From: Cladopsammia gracilis
Taxonomy: Eukaryota; Cnidaria; Anthozoa; Scleractinia; Dendrophylliidae
Length of the DNA: 64,000 nt
Assembly (NCBI GenBank): GCA_022457155.1
Contig: JAJGOT010000602.1
Location: 62,001 to 126,000, forward strand
Direction: 5' to 3'
The notes under the pieces are model-generated. The model searched no databases, was not told the DNA's origin, and worked only from the letters and a program-made list of their open reading frames with translations. Positions 1-11,509 of the stretch are shown piece after piece. The position numbers and the translations under genes were made by a program. Position 1 is the stretch's first letter. Every line of letters begins with the position of its first letter.

Positions 1-284
1 GCCTTATAAATTGTTTGCACAGTAACACCAAAACAATTGGCTGCTTCTTTGGCTGTTTCGAAAGTTTGATTATTTATGGTGATTGGCTCTTTATCGGAAA
101 GATATCCTTCAATTTAAAATACTTGTTTGTCACATCTTCTTTTAATTGTCTTATTTTTCATTTTGAGTGCATATTTCAGTGTTTGAGGTATTAAATTAAA
201 AGATTTTGAAGCTTCATTAACATCATTGAAAACATGTGTTTCATTGTTATTGATTAGTCTAAGTTTGATTAAATCGTTTCTCAT
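1..284 (-). pseudogene. Partial NUMOD1-like repeat protein, part of a decayed Polinton-like fragment
   Basis: Reading the minus strand from an ATG at 284 gives a lysine/asparagine-rich frame with two copies of a short pattern (residues like THVFNDVNEASKSF and later ITINNQTFETAKEAA) that resembles NUMOD1-type helix-turn-helix repeats. A TAA around 113-115 interrupts the frame, which then continues and runs off the window edge. The role would be DNA binding; that is inferred from pattern only. It is divergent from the polymerase-like fragment at 429 and shares an AT-rich spacer with it, as adjacent genes in Polinton-type elements often do. It could instead belong to another mobile element. Confidence 0.4.
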
Positions 285-428
285 TTTAATATAATATATT
301 CTTTTTTTAATTTTTATTTTTTAATATATTGTATTCTTTTTTTATTTTTTTTATTTTTGATTTTTTAATATATTGTATTCTTTTTTGATTTTTTCTGATT
401 TTTTATTTTTTAATATATTGTATTAAAA
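285..428. promoter_or_regulatory. AT-rich divergent spacer with three direct repeats
   Basis: The spacer between two divergent frames is almost pure A/T. It contains three copies of TTTAATATATTGTATT separated by T-rich runs of about 30-40 bp. The last copy ends just before the ATG at 429. By position it would be a bidirectional promoter; no function is shown. Confidence 0.4.
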
Positions 429-1200
429 ATGGAATTTTAAAACAAAGATATTGCCCGGGACTCTCTTGAAGCGTCCCGAGTTTCAGAATTACGAAAGTTT
501 GCCAGTGACTTAAAAATTCCTGGTCGTTCCAAAGCCAAAAAAAAAAGCTCAATTAATTCAGCTTTTGCTTGATCATGGACCTAAACCGGCTCCGGCGGCG
601 AAGCCAAAGAAACCAAAAACGCAAACTTTGGCTGAGATGAAAGGAATGGCTAGGCATTATGGGTTGGAAGGCTTTGAGGATATCAAAACAAAACCGGAAA
701 TGAAAGGCTTTCTTGAGTATCAAATGAGGTCTAAAAGGCAGAAAGATGAGGAGATTACAGTTCCATCGCCACCAGAGCCAATTGATTTGAAAACAAAGCG
801 AAAGCAAATAAAACGGTTGAAGAAAAAGCTTCAGAAAGTAATCAGAAAGGTGGGAAACAGCAGAAGACCACACAATAATTTGATTTTAAAAGAAAAAGAA
901 ATAAGGCAAAAGCTTGCTGAACTTCGAGGCCGACCCGTCTTGGTTGAGATGGTCGAGAAACCATATGAGATAATTCTAGTTGATGAACGATCAAATCAAA
1001 GATTTACATCCTATTTCGATCATTTCCGAATCAAAATCAAGCGAAATACAATCACATTGGACCCAGTGAAAATCTTCCAAGAAATATTGAATGAAGTCAT
1101 AAAGAAACGCGGGCTGGTCGATGGAGATAGAATCCGAATAATTGTGGATCACGTCAAACTTGATCGACCCTTGAGCACAATTGCCTTCAGGATTGTTGGC
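429..1200 (+). pseudogene. 5' fragment of a Polinton-type polymerase-associated gene (SAP-like N-terminus)
   Basis: From an ATG at 429 the frame hits a TAA after three codons. It then shows a SAP-like helix (SELRKFASDLKIPGRSKA) and shifts frame in an A-run near 536-546. After that it stays open to 1236. The open part has a second helical repeat (AEMKGMARHYGLEGFEDI), a basic coiled region and a beta-rich segment (about residues 130-205) of the kind found N-terminal to protein-primed PolB in Polintons. No exonuclease or polymerase motifs are present. The frame ends by running into antisense GPCR sequence near 1185-1215. The domain assignment is from memory of the family; the truncation and breaks are seen directly. 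Confidence 0.5.
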
Positions 1201-1896
1201 GGCACTATTTCACTGCTTTTGACGATTTGTTGTTGACTGGTCTTGTACTTCTGTAACTTTGAATATTTGTGAAAGCGATATAATATCACCGAATTGATAA
1301 CCAAGGTGGAAATAACAACGCAAAAGATTTGTAAGTTATAGATCGTTCTCAGTATGGTGTGATATTCTGTTTGCCACAGGCCGAATGCACATCCAAACAG
1401 TACGAAATAGACCCAGCATGTAACAGTCGCGATGCAAGCTCGTTTATTTGTAACTTTAACTCGATACTGGAGTGGAGTCACTAAAGCAAAGAATCTGTCG
1501 ATGGTGAGGAGAAACACGTGTCCAGCGATAACATTTGTTAAGACAGAAAATAAAACTAAAGTTATGGTTCCAAATGTCGAATTGTTTTGAAAAATTAACC
1601 ATTCCCAATATCCTGTTAATGGACATGCCACCAAACCAACCAGAAGATCGGCAATCGCCATGGATATGATAATACGATTTGAAGGCGACGACCAAAGTAT
1701 CTTCAGAGAATCTTTCCAAACTGATAAAACGACCAATGCATTTCCAAACACGATAATTGGAAACATGACTATCGCGGGAACAGCCATAGTTGCGGATATA
1801 TAATAATATAGTTTTCGCATTTTCTACATTGAACTTTTACCAAAGCTACGCTTGTCATATTCCAGAACTCATTAAGTTCCTTTTGATGGCAGCCAT
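1190..1896 (-). pseudogene. Truncated class A GPCR pseudogene
   Basis: The frame from 1820 down encodes TM1 (VFGNALVVLSVWKDSL), TM2 (SMAIADLLVGLVACPL), TM3 with DRF in place of DRY, TM4 and TM5 (NSVILYRFHKYSK). It closely resembles the intact receptor at 10511-11509. The N-terminus is still recognisable up to an ATG at 1896 (MAAI, then EFWNMTS) but is out of frame with the rest. TM6 and TM7 are missing: sequence past TM5 changes to the Polinton-type fragment on the opposite strand. It is a dead duplicate of the local GPCR family. Confidence 0.8.
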
Positions 1897-2041
1897 CGCA
1901 GATCAACGGTCTTTGGAATGGCGTTTTTGAAGTGGACTTTCGAAGAAAGAAAGCATTCATACCGTAAGTAACATCGGCTGTACAGTTCGCACGGAGTTTA
2001 AATTAAAAATTCGAAGATTTTATCTGTTGAGTTGCCTTAAA

Positions 2042-2511
2042 GTGCCCAAAACGTTTAATTTTTTATTTTCTCATCTGAATGTAAACATCACACAAGGAAC
2101 CTCTGCGAAACAATTTCGCGCTTTACACAAAACGCGAATTTTTTTTTATGAACATTTTAAATCTTCAAAATCCTATTTTTTTGCGGTATACTTGTCCTGC
2201 TGTTAAGAAGGCCAACGGGCTCACATGTTTTTTAATCTACGTCATAGTTCCCTTGTTTGAAGTCACGTGTTCCTTTGTTTGAAGTTACGTGTTCCTTAAT
2301 CACGTCACGGATCCTTTTTTCATCGAAAGGGACCGAGAGGAGACTAATGCAAATGGTGGACCAAAATGGCGGCAAATTTCGAAGACTTTAAAAAATCATA
2401 AAAAAATTCACGTTTTGCTGAAATCAAAAAAATTTTTCGCAGACGTTCATTACGTGACGTGTAGATTTAGATAAGAAAATTAATAAATAAATAAATAAAC
2501 GTTTTGGGCAC
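2042..2511. repeat. Foldback element with GTGCCCAAAACGTTTA ends
   Basis: GTGCCCAAAACGTTTA at 2042 is mirrored as an inverted copy ending at 2511. The arms continue imperfectly (TTTTCTCATCTGAAT against TTTTCTTATCTAAAT). Inside, a 24-bp segment (TTTGAAGTCACGTGTTCC type) occurs twice around 2256-2296. No coding frame is convincing. It is a non-autonomous foldback/MITE-like repeat. Confidence 0.6.
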
Positions 2512-3150
2512 ATGAGAATATGAATAAACTAGAAGGATGCCGTCTACCGTAAAGTTGATTTAGTGTTTTCTCTGACCGGATGTGTGTTATTGCAGTAATT
2601 GGTCGAGACCTCAAACCTTTGGGCGTCACAGATTAATGAAATGATAAAAGGGTGAAGCTTTTGAAGATGAACACTTGGGAGACTAGTACACAGGCACTGC
2701 CCCAACTTTCCAATGAGCAGTTCATGCCACAATCCACAGGCATAGCACCGTGGCACAACGTGGGTGCCGCGTCGAGTTTCGCTCACCACTTGGACCCCAT
2801 TCACAGGTCCTGTAATGAGGCATTCTGAGCATGATCGTCACAAAGACAAATGTGGTCAAAATCGCATAAGTGGAATGTGGAATGTGTCAGGTCTCAGCAT
2901 CCTCAATTCCACTCAGAATTAGTTACTGTTGAATGGGCCAAAATGAATGATATTCAGAAGTGCTTTATTAAACAAATGTTTGGACTGTAGAGTTGTTTTG
3001 GTTCAAAATTATGGGGATTGTTTTGTGATATTTCAACAAGACTACCATGAACACGTTTCTTTGTTACTATTTGAGAACGTTGTTACCTTCTAAAGTTGAT
3101 TAAGTCAAAACGAGTTCATAGTCTTAACAAATGTGCCGATGAAATGCGTC
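2512..3150. other. Non-coding stretch, nothing recognised
   Basis: The only open frame (2544-2804, minus) has no recognisable domain, no neighbour context and average composition. No repeat structure was noticed. Confidence 0.4.
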
Positions 3151-4340
3151 CAATTCAGATCGATCGATCATAAGATCCTTTTAAGTAAGTTCATAGCTAT
3201 GGAGTTGATCGAAAGGCCTTAAAGTGGTTTGATTCTTATCTTAGTGACCGCCATCAAAAGTGCTTAGTCAATGGTAAGCTATCTGGTGCGCTTGCTGTCA
3301 CCTGTGGAGTCATACAGGGAAGTGTAATTGGCCCACTTCTTTTTCTGATATACATTAACGATCTGCCGTACTATTTGAGTAAATCCATTCCACGAATGTA
3401 TGCTGACGACACAAACATCAGTATTGCTGCCAGTAGCTTACCTGAACTTGAAACTGTTGTAAATAGCGGATTATCTAACTTCATGAATGGCTCAGGTCGA
3501 ATAGATTAAGCCTAAACATTGCCAAGACTGAGTTAATGTTAATAGGTTCACGTCAAAGGCTTGCTAATACCGCTACCTATTCACTTAATGTACAGATTGA
3601 AGGGCATGTAATTAAAAGAGTGAGCGACACTATAAATCATTGGGAATTTACTTTGACCAAAATTTATCTTGGTCCAAACATGTTGATGAAATCGCCAAGA
3701 CCATTTCTTCGGTATAGGTGCACTTAAAAGGCTGAGACCCTTTATAAGTGAAGAAACGGCTATTCTTCTATATCGAGCTCTTATCGAGCCGCACTTCGAC
3801 TACTGCTGCCCTGTGTGGGCCGGTCTAAGTATTGAAATTACAAAATCGCGCCATTAGGGTTATTACTAAGTCTGATTTTTATTCTAGTGCTACTACCCTT
3901 CGCACTAGTCTAGGATGGGATGACCTCTCTACCAGAAGAAAGCCAAAGCGAAACTAATGTTTAAAACTGTAACCAACCAAACTCCAGAGTATCTTCAAGG
4001 CCTGTTTACACCTTTCAGCACAGACTATGAACTTAAGAGACAAGGAAAAAAAATTCTGTCTGCCCAAGCCCCTTACAGATTTTTTAAAACGCAGTTTTTG
4101 CTATAGTGGGGCACTGTTGTGGAGTAATCTTCCACAGAATGTCAGAGCCACTAGATCTTATAAAAAGTTTAATATCGAAATCAATCGCCTTATGTCCACC
4201 TCGTACTCCCACACGGCAAACATGTAAACCAGTTTTTATCTTGCTTTGTGACTGATGTTTTTACCGTGTTTAAATAAAGGTATGTATGTATGTATGTATG
4301 TATGTATGTATGTATGTATGTATGTATGTATGTGTGTATT
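3150..4340 (+). mobile_element. Decayed non-LTR retrotransposon (CR1/L2-like) 3' end
   Basis: Broken plus-strand frames spell reverse transcriptase blocks in order: ALKWFDSYLSDRHQKCLVNG, the palm-domain GVIQGSVIGPLLFLIYINDL, then RMYADDT (the YADD catalytic motif) and the thumb. Frames change several times and stops occur. The C-terminal tail remains open at 4027-4227 (ALLWSNLPQNVRATRSYKKF, a common end in CR1/L2/Rex-type elements). It ends in an AATAAAG signal and a (TATG)n tail at 4280-4340, as expected for a 3' end made by target-primed reverse transcription. Dead copy, 5' truncated. The clade call is tentative. Confidence 0.8.
4281..4340. repeat. (ATGT)n microsatellite
   Basis: About fifteen tandem TATG units, forming the simple tail of the non-LTR retrotransposon. 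Confidence 0.9.
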
Positions 4341-4342
4341 TA

Positions 4343-4454
4343 ACTATTATAGCGCGAAAGCGCGCGTGATATCGCCTAATACTTAGCCGACGAGGCCGTA
4401 GGCCGAGTCGGCTAAAATTAGGCGATATCACGCAAGCTTGAGCGCTATAATAGT
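4343..4454. repeat. Short palindromic MITE (ACTATTATAGCGC ends)
   Basis: ACTATTATAGCGC at the left matches GCGCTATAATAGT at the right, and TGATATCGCCTAAT is mirrored as ATTAGGCGATATCA inside, giving a hairpin of about 112 bp. The following sequence (TTTTATAATTCAACACATTG) recurs at about 4630, so a fragment of the same family lies 170 bp downstream. Confidence 0.7.
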
Positions 4455-5990
4455 TTTATAATTCAACACATTGATAACAAAGCACAGTTTGAAGAAAAAA
4501 TATCGCCGACAAGCCTTTTATTTAAAAAAAAGCTTACAGATGTTTTACCGCGCGAAACTTGCAACATCACACAGTTCATGAATGAAAGTGGCGCCTTTGT
4601 CAATATTGTGCAAGCTTGAATACTATAACTGTTTTATAATTCAACACATTGATAACAAATCACAGTTTCGAGAGAAAAATCATTGAGATTTACAACTTTT
4701 CATTAAGCAAAAAGGCTAACTACAATATTTTACCTCGCACCATTTCTTAAACAACAAGCAGTGAATGCCGAAACTTTTGCCAAGCTAAAATTAATTTAGC
4801 ATACACAATCAGCTGACAGTTTCTACGAAGAGCTTTCGTCTGCTCAAAGAACGGGACAGAGTAGTGACTACAAGAATTAAAACACAGTAAAATGGCATAG
4901 AATGTCTTAGTTACAAGTGTTTCGTATCTTAAAAAGTTCAATTCAAAATCAAAACAAATTGAACAAACACACGGCTACGAACCTAAACATAGCGGTGAAA
5001 AGTCGGAAAGAACTACAGCGTGGACAGTAAGCTTACAAAAATTCACAGCTAAAGGATACAAGAAACGGTTAAAACATCGTACCTGTAGTTGATTTGGCTT
5101 TTTAGTCCCTTCCATAAGCACCAAATTTTCAAACATCGAAGTACGAGCTCCGAGCTGAGATCAATGTTGTTTACAAACTTGGAATGCTCGTTTTTTAGCT
5201 CCCACAGCCGTAATGACGAGATCAGAAACTTTTCTGAGGAAACATCAAGTCTATATCATATTCCAGAGGTGATTACCAAAGGAATTTCACGAAAATTGTG
5301 CTCCTACATTCACTTCTTGTCGAGCGGTTAAACTTTGAACCAGTTTTCATTCAGCTACGCCAAGAAACACTGCGACCGCGACAACGCGAAAATTTCGCGC
5401 CTTTTTTGTCCAATCATGTGAACAGTATTTTTCTCTTTTCTTTTCTTCTCTTTTTTTCTTTCTTTTCCCTTTTTTAACTAATAGTTCACGCACTTTTTCG
5501 CCCAAAAACACGAAATTGCAGGCAGCAGTCATTTTCACTTTCCTTCAAAATGCAAAATTTACCGCCATCGCTGGTTATATGTCATGTAGACATAACGTCT
5601 ATCGACAACTTTTTTACCATATTTGAGCAGTGTATCAATGTGTTGAATTATAAGTGTATATGTATGCACAAAGGCTTGTACTCAGTGTATTAAAAATGTT
5701 AGAATAAAGCAAGTTTTTGATGTGAAAGTATATTTTATATATGTGCAAGCTATTTAAGGAGTTCGAATTGAAGTACGGATTATAATAAAAAATTTATTCA
5801 GCACACTTGTGATTAGCCTGCTTAGCTGGTGGTTTTGTGGGTGCGTGCGACGGGAATAAACAGAAGAAAGCGTTTTTCTCTCTGCCGTTTCAGCATCGCG
5901 CGCGCCAACAAAACCGCCAGCTACGCAGGCTAACTTGTGATCTCTTTAGCGTCAACTTGACAAAATATTTCATCGCTTAAAGACTGGGCA
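4455..5990. other. Non-coding stretch with repeat fragments
   Basis: It contains the second partial copy of the repeat above (about 4610-4670) and a pyrimidine-rich run (5430-5475). The open frames here are short, overlap on both strands and show no domain. A short inverted pair (GCCTGCTTAGCTGG at about 5817 and CCAGCTACGCAGGC at about 5918) marks another small foldback. Confidence 0.4.
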
Positions 5991-7828
5991 AAATGAGAAT
6001 TAAACGAAAACGGCTCTTGAGAGAATTATACGCTATTAATCTACGCTACGTACGAGTACACCCATGGTCGGCTTTATATGCAAATTTTACTCTTTACAAA
6101 TGGCGCCTGCCAAAAGACGAAAAAAGAAACAAATCGCGCCAAATACGATTTTTTTTGCCCTTATTAAATCCTTGATCACTTCCGTTTATCCCATAAATGA
6201 AATCAAATTAAGGGCTCCTGTGAGCCAACCCGCGAATAAGAAATGCTAACGTGCAACGCAATATTGCGAACGCAAGGACTTTTGACGAAAGCAAAAAAAA
6301 AAAAAAAGAAAAATACATTACATCACTTTTATAATGTCCAGTCCGGAAAAAAATAAACACAAAAGAAGAAAAGAAGTACATTCGAACTGCTAACCCTCCG
6401 CGCGCAGGTCCATGACATTGAGCTACGAAATCACTTACTAGTGGGAAAATTTTATTACTTAAACGTAGATATGCGGTAGAATTGCGTGTCTATTTAAACG
6501 TCTGCAGATCAGTTTTGATGTTCCATTAAAGGACACCAAATACAAAACATCAGAGCAGGGCTTTCAAATAGCCCCCCTTTTTCGGCGATCAACTATTCCT
6601 TTCCCACGCCGGAAGTCTTACGCACTGGTCTGTGGAATTATGAAGGAAGTTTTATGCACAGAGGTGAAGCGATGGATTGAGCGAGCGAGTGAGCAATTTC
6701 AAGTGAGTGAGTGAATTTGCCATCGTCTCCAATAACCCGTTCATTACGCTTCGCGTATTCACGGGTTAAAAATGAAATGAGAACAAAAAAATGGAAAAAA
6801 AAAACGAAAAATAAAAAAAAAATAAATAAAAAAAAATCTCGTTCCGTCGATTCTCCTTACGCTGTTACGCTTTTTACTAACAACCGTTTCGAAACCCTCT
6901 ATGAAAAAGATAACGGGTAAAAATAACAAGTAACAAATTTGATCCTTTGTCGAGTTGACTCAGAAATTGTAAAGTATAAAAAAAAAATGTGCCTTTCTAT
7001 TCAAACGGGTAATAAGAAGCTTGAGAGCTAGATTAAGGAGACTCTACTTATTCAGGAACTCAGACCTACCCTTAACGATAATGTCAGCAGCAAAAAGCTA
7101 ATTCTTTATTAGTTTGCATCGTTTATATGCAAATTTTTCTCATCTTATGTTATTGTTGTTGTTAATTAGTTACTTATTATTCATTTAAATTTAGTTGTTA
7201 CTTGTATTCTAAACGGTCACTTCTGAGGATGTATGTTGTAACATACGAAATTATACGTCAAGTTAATATTTTGTTTTCCAACATGCGTTTTATTGTCATG
7301 TTTGTCACTGCAGTTTGTGTGCTATTTCTTATTAGTCTGTTGATATTAAGAGTATTTCCTTCCGCGCAAAGCCATTGTTTCTATTGTTTTGAAAAGGGCG
7401 CGGAAGGTTATTATTTACATATGAAAGATTTACCTTTCCACCATCCCTAATCAAATTGTGACCCCATGATTAGGGATTCCCTTTTATTAACATTCACGAG
7501 AATACGAAAGGCATAGGAAGGCAGTTGACCAATAATGTTTAATACATATTAATAAGTTAACTATGCCTATATCAAACTATAACTACCTTTGCAGAAGCGG
7601 AGCTTATTTGTGACCCTAATAGACTACTATTGTTGCTTTGTATTGATGCTTACTATTAACTCAGTTCTTCCGATATTCCATTCCTTCTGAAATTTTCTTA
7701 CCATGGTTGAGCAAAAAGAAAAAAAATACATCTTTCCGACATGTCATCTTTTTTATTGATATTTATAGCGGCCTTTACTTCTATTATCAGTTTTTATTCT
7801 AAGAATTTAATGTAGAAATGTTTTCACA
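5991..7828. other. Non-coding stretch, A-rich tracts only
   Basis: There are A-rich tracts at 6293-6310 and 6785-6835. The short open frames (5993-6249, 6711-6920, 7202-7450) lack recognisable domains, and the middle one is inflated by the A-tract. The frame at 7202-7450 has one hydrophobic segment (FIVMFVTAVCVLFLISLLIL) but no other support. Confidence 0.4.
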
Positions 7829-8391
7829 TAGAGCGTTTTCACATGACGTCATAAAAATTAAAAAAATCTAAAGTATACATCCTACAAAGCTGTTTCTAAC
7901 ATGGTATGTGGATACCAGTGTTATAATCTTTCACAAAAAGTTTCAGGTTTTAACGATGTTTCGTTTTCGATTTATAAAGGTTGTAAATGTGTCACGCAAT
8001 TCGTCACGCTATTTCAGATAAGCCGCGAAAATAAACAAAATAGAACTAGTTGAAAGTTGTTAATGAATTATAGATGCTTATAAGCCCATTTCATGCCTCT
8101 TATAGTGAATAAAATATTTTGTGATGAGATTTTTGGTGTTATTAAGACTTTGAAGTCTTTAAATTTTTGGCCGCCATGTTGGTGTTCCTAAGTGGAACAC
8201 CAAGATGGCCGCTCCATACATTTCTTACTAAAATTGTCTATACTCATTCGCCTATAACTCTTGAATGAAATGCTCTTGCGCTTCAAAATTTGGCCCAGAT
8301 GTGTAGTTTTAAACTCTCTACAATTCCATAAACATTTTAGAATCGAAAACTGCTTCTGAATTTTGATATGACGTCAGTGAAAACACTCTAT
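7829..8391. repeat. MITE with TAGAGYGTTTTCAC-TGACGTCA ends
   Basis: TAGAGCGTTTTCACATGACG at 7829 is mirrored as an inverted copy ending at about 8391 (GACGTCAGTGAAAACACTCTA). The centre has a smaller hairpin at 8168-8209 (GGCCGCCATGTTGGTGTTCC and its inverse). It has no coding content and is a non-autonomous DNA transposon. Confidence 0.7.
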
Positions 8392-8417
8392 TTTAGTCTT
8401 CTTTAACGAGGGTCCCC

Positions 8418-8831
8418 TATAGACCAATATCACGCTAGCATGGCATGAAAACATATTTAATTTAATGGAGAAAAGAGTCCAGTATCAAATTCAGCACATC
8501 AATATTAGTAAATGTGTAAAGTTTCGTAAAGATTGCTCATACACTGACGGAGATATGAACTTTTGAAACTTAGTACTCTGGCCTAATTTTTACAAAGAAA
8601 TGTATGGGAAAAACACGAAAACGAGGCTGGACGGGCAATCTATGCCCGTCCACCATACATTACTTTGTAAAAATGGTCAATTTCAACATTTCATATCTTC
8701 GTCAGTTTGCTAGCAATCTTTCCAAAACTTTGTAATTTTACTAATATCGATATGCTGAATTTGATGCTGAGCTCTTTTTCCCAATAAACTAAATATATTT
8801 TTGAGCCATGCTAGCGTGATATTGGTCTATA
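8418..8831. repeat. Long foldback element, arms about 190 bp
   Basis: TATAGACCAATATCACGCTA at 8418 is the inverse of the end at 8831. The arms stay alignable almost to the centre, where TTTTTACAAAGAAATGTATG is mirrored. Left and right arms are diverged by small indels. No open frame. Confidence 0.85.
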
Positions 8832-8843
8832 CCTCTTCTGTAA

Positions 8844-10066
8844 ACAGTTTCACGCAAAAGTAATTGGCCTTTTCACGCATCACGAAAAATTCGAAAAACA
8901 GCTTCACGTTCACAGAAAAATTAAAGCAGGCAATCACGTTTCACGTAAAAATACGAAGGCTAAATCATGTTTCACTTAAAGCTGAATTACAGTCCGTACT
9001 GCTCAATCTCGGAGTTTGTTTCATTTTGTTGATATGTTACACTTCGCTAATAGTATACATGGAGTAAATGGGAGTAAACCGTCAGTCCGCCATCAAGACC
9101 TTTGTGTTTACGAATGCTTGATGAGCTGAAACGTCGGTTTGGGAAAATTTTGGGATTCTTTTACTTGATATTATTGTTTGGCAAGGGCATCTGACGTTAA
9201 TAATGAAGGAAAACGTAAGTTTGTTCCGTAATTTTCATTTTCGCTAGTAAACGTTCCTTGTTTGTGAGTCTCACAAACATTGCCGAGCTGAGATTGCGCA
9301 GTACGGACTGTAATTCATCTTTAATTATAAAATGCATTTAAAAATTTCACCTGACATTACTGAAATGTGCCACAGTAGATATAGTTGCACATGGCCATCT
9401 TTCGGTAATTTCAAACTCTGTTCTTGTCGATCAGCAGGTCTAGATCATTTGTGGCTTGGGTAATTGAAAAAACTTTGTGGTAGAGCGTAGGATGACTATT
9501 CGCTACTGTAGTTCGGCTAGTTTAGTTGATTCCACTTATTTCGACTTAATCTCGACATACATGTTTTGCATTTCATCCAGAGCCACTACAGATAAAAACA
9601 GTTATACACCGTACATCTTATTGATTAAGATATTGCGTCCTGAGGGAGTGGCTCCATTTTCATCACTATACTTGTCGAAATGGCGTATGTGACACATCGA
9701 GACACTAGATTCATGTTAGGCCCTCCTGGTTCGCTGTCGCTGTGGTTAGTTCTCAGTCCTCCATCCGCACGCGCGTCGAATGATCTCGAATGGACAGGTT
9801 TTACATCTAGTTTGGTGTAGTTTACGAGCTTTAATGACGCTAAAATCTCAAAAAAGTGAAAAATTATTCCCGCAAAAGTCGTTGGTTCACAAATCACGCG
9901 TAAGTAAATGCATATTTCACGGATCACGAAAAAATCGAAAATCAGTTTCCTGAGGACAGAAAAATATAGATTCACGAATCACGGAAAAAATAAATCCTCA
10001 TTCACGCTTCACGCAAAGCAAAAATGTCCATTCACGCGTCACGAAAAAATAATAGGGGACCCTCTT
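8844..10066. repeat. Degenerate TTCACGCATCACGAAAAA repeats split by a MITE
   Basis: Units such as TTCACGCATCACGAAAAA and TTCACGTTCACAGAAAAA recur irregularly at 8850-8970 and again at 9890-10060. The two blocks were probably one array before the insertion at 8984-9316. The motif GGGTCCCC/GGGGACCC with CTTTAA beside it occurs in opposite orientation at about 8402 and 10057, so the block may itself be the interior of a larger foldback element. Confidence 0.5.
8984..9316. repeat. MITE with GAATTACAGTCCGTACTG ends
   Basis: GAATTACAGTCCGTACTG at 8984-9001 is exactly mirrored at 9299-9316, and CAATCTC/GAGATTG extends the arms. The 333-bp element has no coding content. Confidence 0.8.
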
Positions 10067-10243
10067 TAACTAATCCTCGGACGTACACGCAAACTTATAC
10101 ACCCCATCGTGGTACAGAGGGAGGGAGTGGTTGTAAACCACCACCCCATCTTTGGACTTTTGCGATGTTAGAATCCTTTGCAAAGATCTTATCTTTAACA
10201 GATAGCCTGTGAAGTGATATCTTATCATTTAGTAGTGAAATGA
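9317..10243. other. Non-coding stretch
   Basis: Apart from the TTCACGC repeat block at 9890-10060 nothing is recognisable. The overlapping open frames at 9477-9975 show no domain. Confidence 0.35.
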
Positions 10244-10406
10244 TTTTCGATTTGCCCATAATACACTTTGTTTGCCCCCAAATTTTGCATAAACTATTCT
10301 TTTGAAAAGCTCTTGAGAATATGCAGTCCTCCCAAGAGCATTTACAAACAATAGTTTATGCAAAATTTGGGGGGCAAGCAAAGTGTATTATGGGCAATTC
10401 GAAAAT
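10244..10406. repeat. Foldback MITE, copy 1 (TTTTCGAATTGCCCATAATA family)
   Basis: The arms TTGCCCATAATACACTTTG and TAGTTTATGCAAAATTTGGG fold back on each other around a GC-containing loop (AATATGCAGTCCTCCC). A second copy of the same family is at 56841-57018, so the element is dispersed. Confidence 0.85.
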
Positions 10407-10510
10407 AGAGAATGGAGTGGGCGCCTGCTAGGGATCCTGACACATTCACAATACATATTTTAATCCATTAACTAAGATTCTTCAGGTTCTTTCAGATTTG
10501 GCCACCAATC

Positions 10511-11509
10511 TTAAAGCTTTGTGTCCCAAACAGTGTTTTCTTCATTTATGTTTTGATTGCCACAGCACTTTTTTCGGTTCTTCAAAAAGTACTTGAATGT
10601 TTCTCGATATTTGGGAAGCCTCCATGCATACAAAAATGGATTGATTCCAGAACTTGCACACATTAAAGCGACAGTGAACGCATAAACCAAGCCCAAAAGC
10701 GATAAACTACGGTTGCACGAAATACAAAAATACATTAACGTTTGCAGTATAAACCACGGAATGAAGCAGAGAAGAAATGCAGAGATCACAATGGCGATTG
10801 CCTTGCAGACATGTTTTTCTCTTTGCACCATCATTTGACGATTTGCCGTTGACTGGACTTGTGCTTCTGTAGTCTTTGAATATTTGTGAAAGCGATATAA
10901 TATCACAACGTACAATGCCAACATACAAATGAGAATACAGAACATTTGCACGGTGTACACGATTTCCAGTATGAAAAATTGTTTTTGCCACAAAGTAAAC
11001 GCACATCCTAACAGCAGAAAATAAACCCAACTAGTTATTGTAGCGATGTTAACCCGTTTATTTGTTACCTTTACTCGATACTGGAGTGGAGTCACCAAAG
11101 CAAAAAATCTGTCGATGGTTAGGATAAACATGTGAGCAACGCTAACGTTCACTAGGTAAAAATTTAGGTAAAAACTTAATGTCAAAGGTTTAAATGAAGG
11201 AGCTTGCTTATAAAATATGGCCCAAGCCCAATACGACATTAATGGACCTCCCACTAAACCAACCAGAAGATCGCTAATGGCCATAGAAAAGAGAATAAAG
11301 TTTGAAGGCGACGACCGAAGTTTCTTCAGAGGATCTTTCCAAACTGACAAAACAACCAATGAATTTCCAAACACAATGATCGGAGACATGGTCATCGCGA
11401 GTACAGCAACAGTTCCCGATATAACCTTCACATTTCCCGATATAGCCGTTTGAAAAGCTTCTTCGCCCGTCAGATTCCAAAAACCAAAGTGACCTGTAAC
11501 AGTGGCCAT
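10511..11509 (-). CDS. Class A (rhodopsin-like) G-protein-coupled receptor, intact
   Basis: This single-exon frame of 332 residues is the right length for a short-tailed class A receptor. It shows an N-terminal glycosylation site (NLT near residue 12), TM1 with VFGNSLVVLSVW, TM2 with SDLLVGLVGG, TM3 followed by DRF (a variant of DRY) and LQYRVKV, TM6 with FLLCFIPWF, and TM7 with NPFLYAW (NPxxY type) and a helix 8 with KYRETFKYF. It acts at the plasma membrane and would signal through G proteins; the ligand is unknown. Overall pattern resembles the large cnidarian melanocortin/adenosine-like receptor expansions. Truncated relatives at 1190, 13310 and 16870 lie on the same strand, so this is one live member of a tandem cluster. 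Confidence 0.9.
   Translation of the reverse strand: MATVTGHFGFWNLTGEEAFQTAISGNVKVISGTVAVLAMTMSPIIVFGNSLVVLSVWKDPLKKLRSSPSNFILFSMAISDLLVGLVGGPLMSYWAWAIFYKQAPSFKPLTLSFYLNFYLVNVSVAHMFILTIDRFFALVTPLQYRVKVTNKRVNIATITSWVYFLLLGCAFTLWQKQFFILEIVYTVQMFCILICMLALYVVILYRFHKYSKTTEAQVQSTANRQMMVQREKHVCKAIAIVISAFLLCFIPWFILQTLMYFCISCNRSLSLLGLVYAFTVALMCASSGINPFLYAWRLPKYRETFKYFLKNRKKCCGNQNINEENTVWDTKL

Noticed and set aside
2544..2804. 86-residue minus-strand frame with several Cys
   Set aside because: No recognisable pattern and no context; likely chance.
7202..7450. 82-residue frame with one hydrophobic segment
   Set aside because: A lone hydrophobic stretch in AT-rich DNA, without start context or family similarity.
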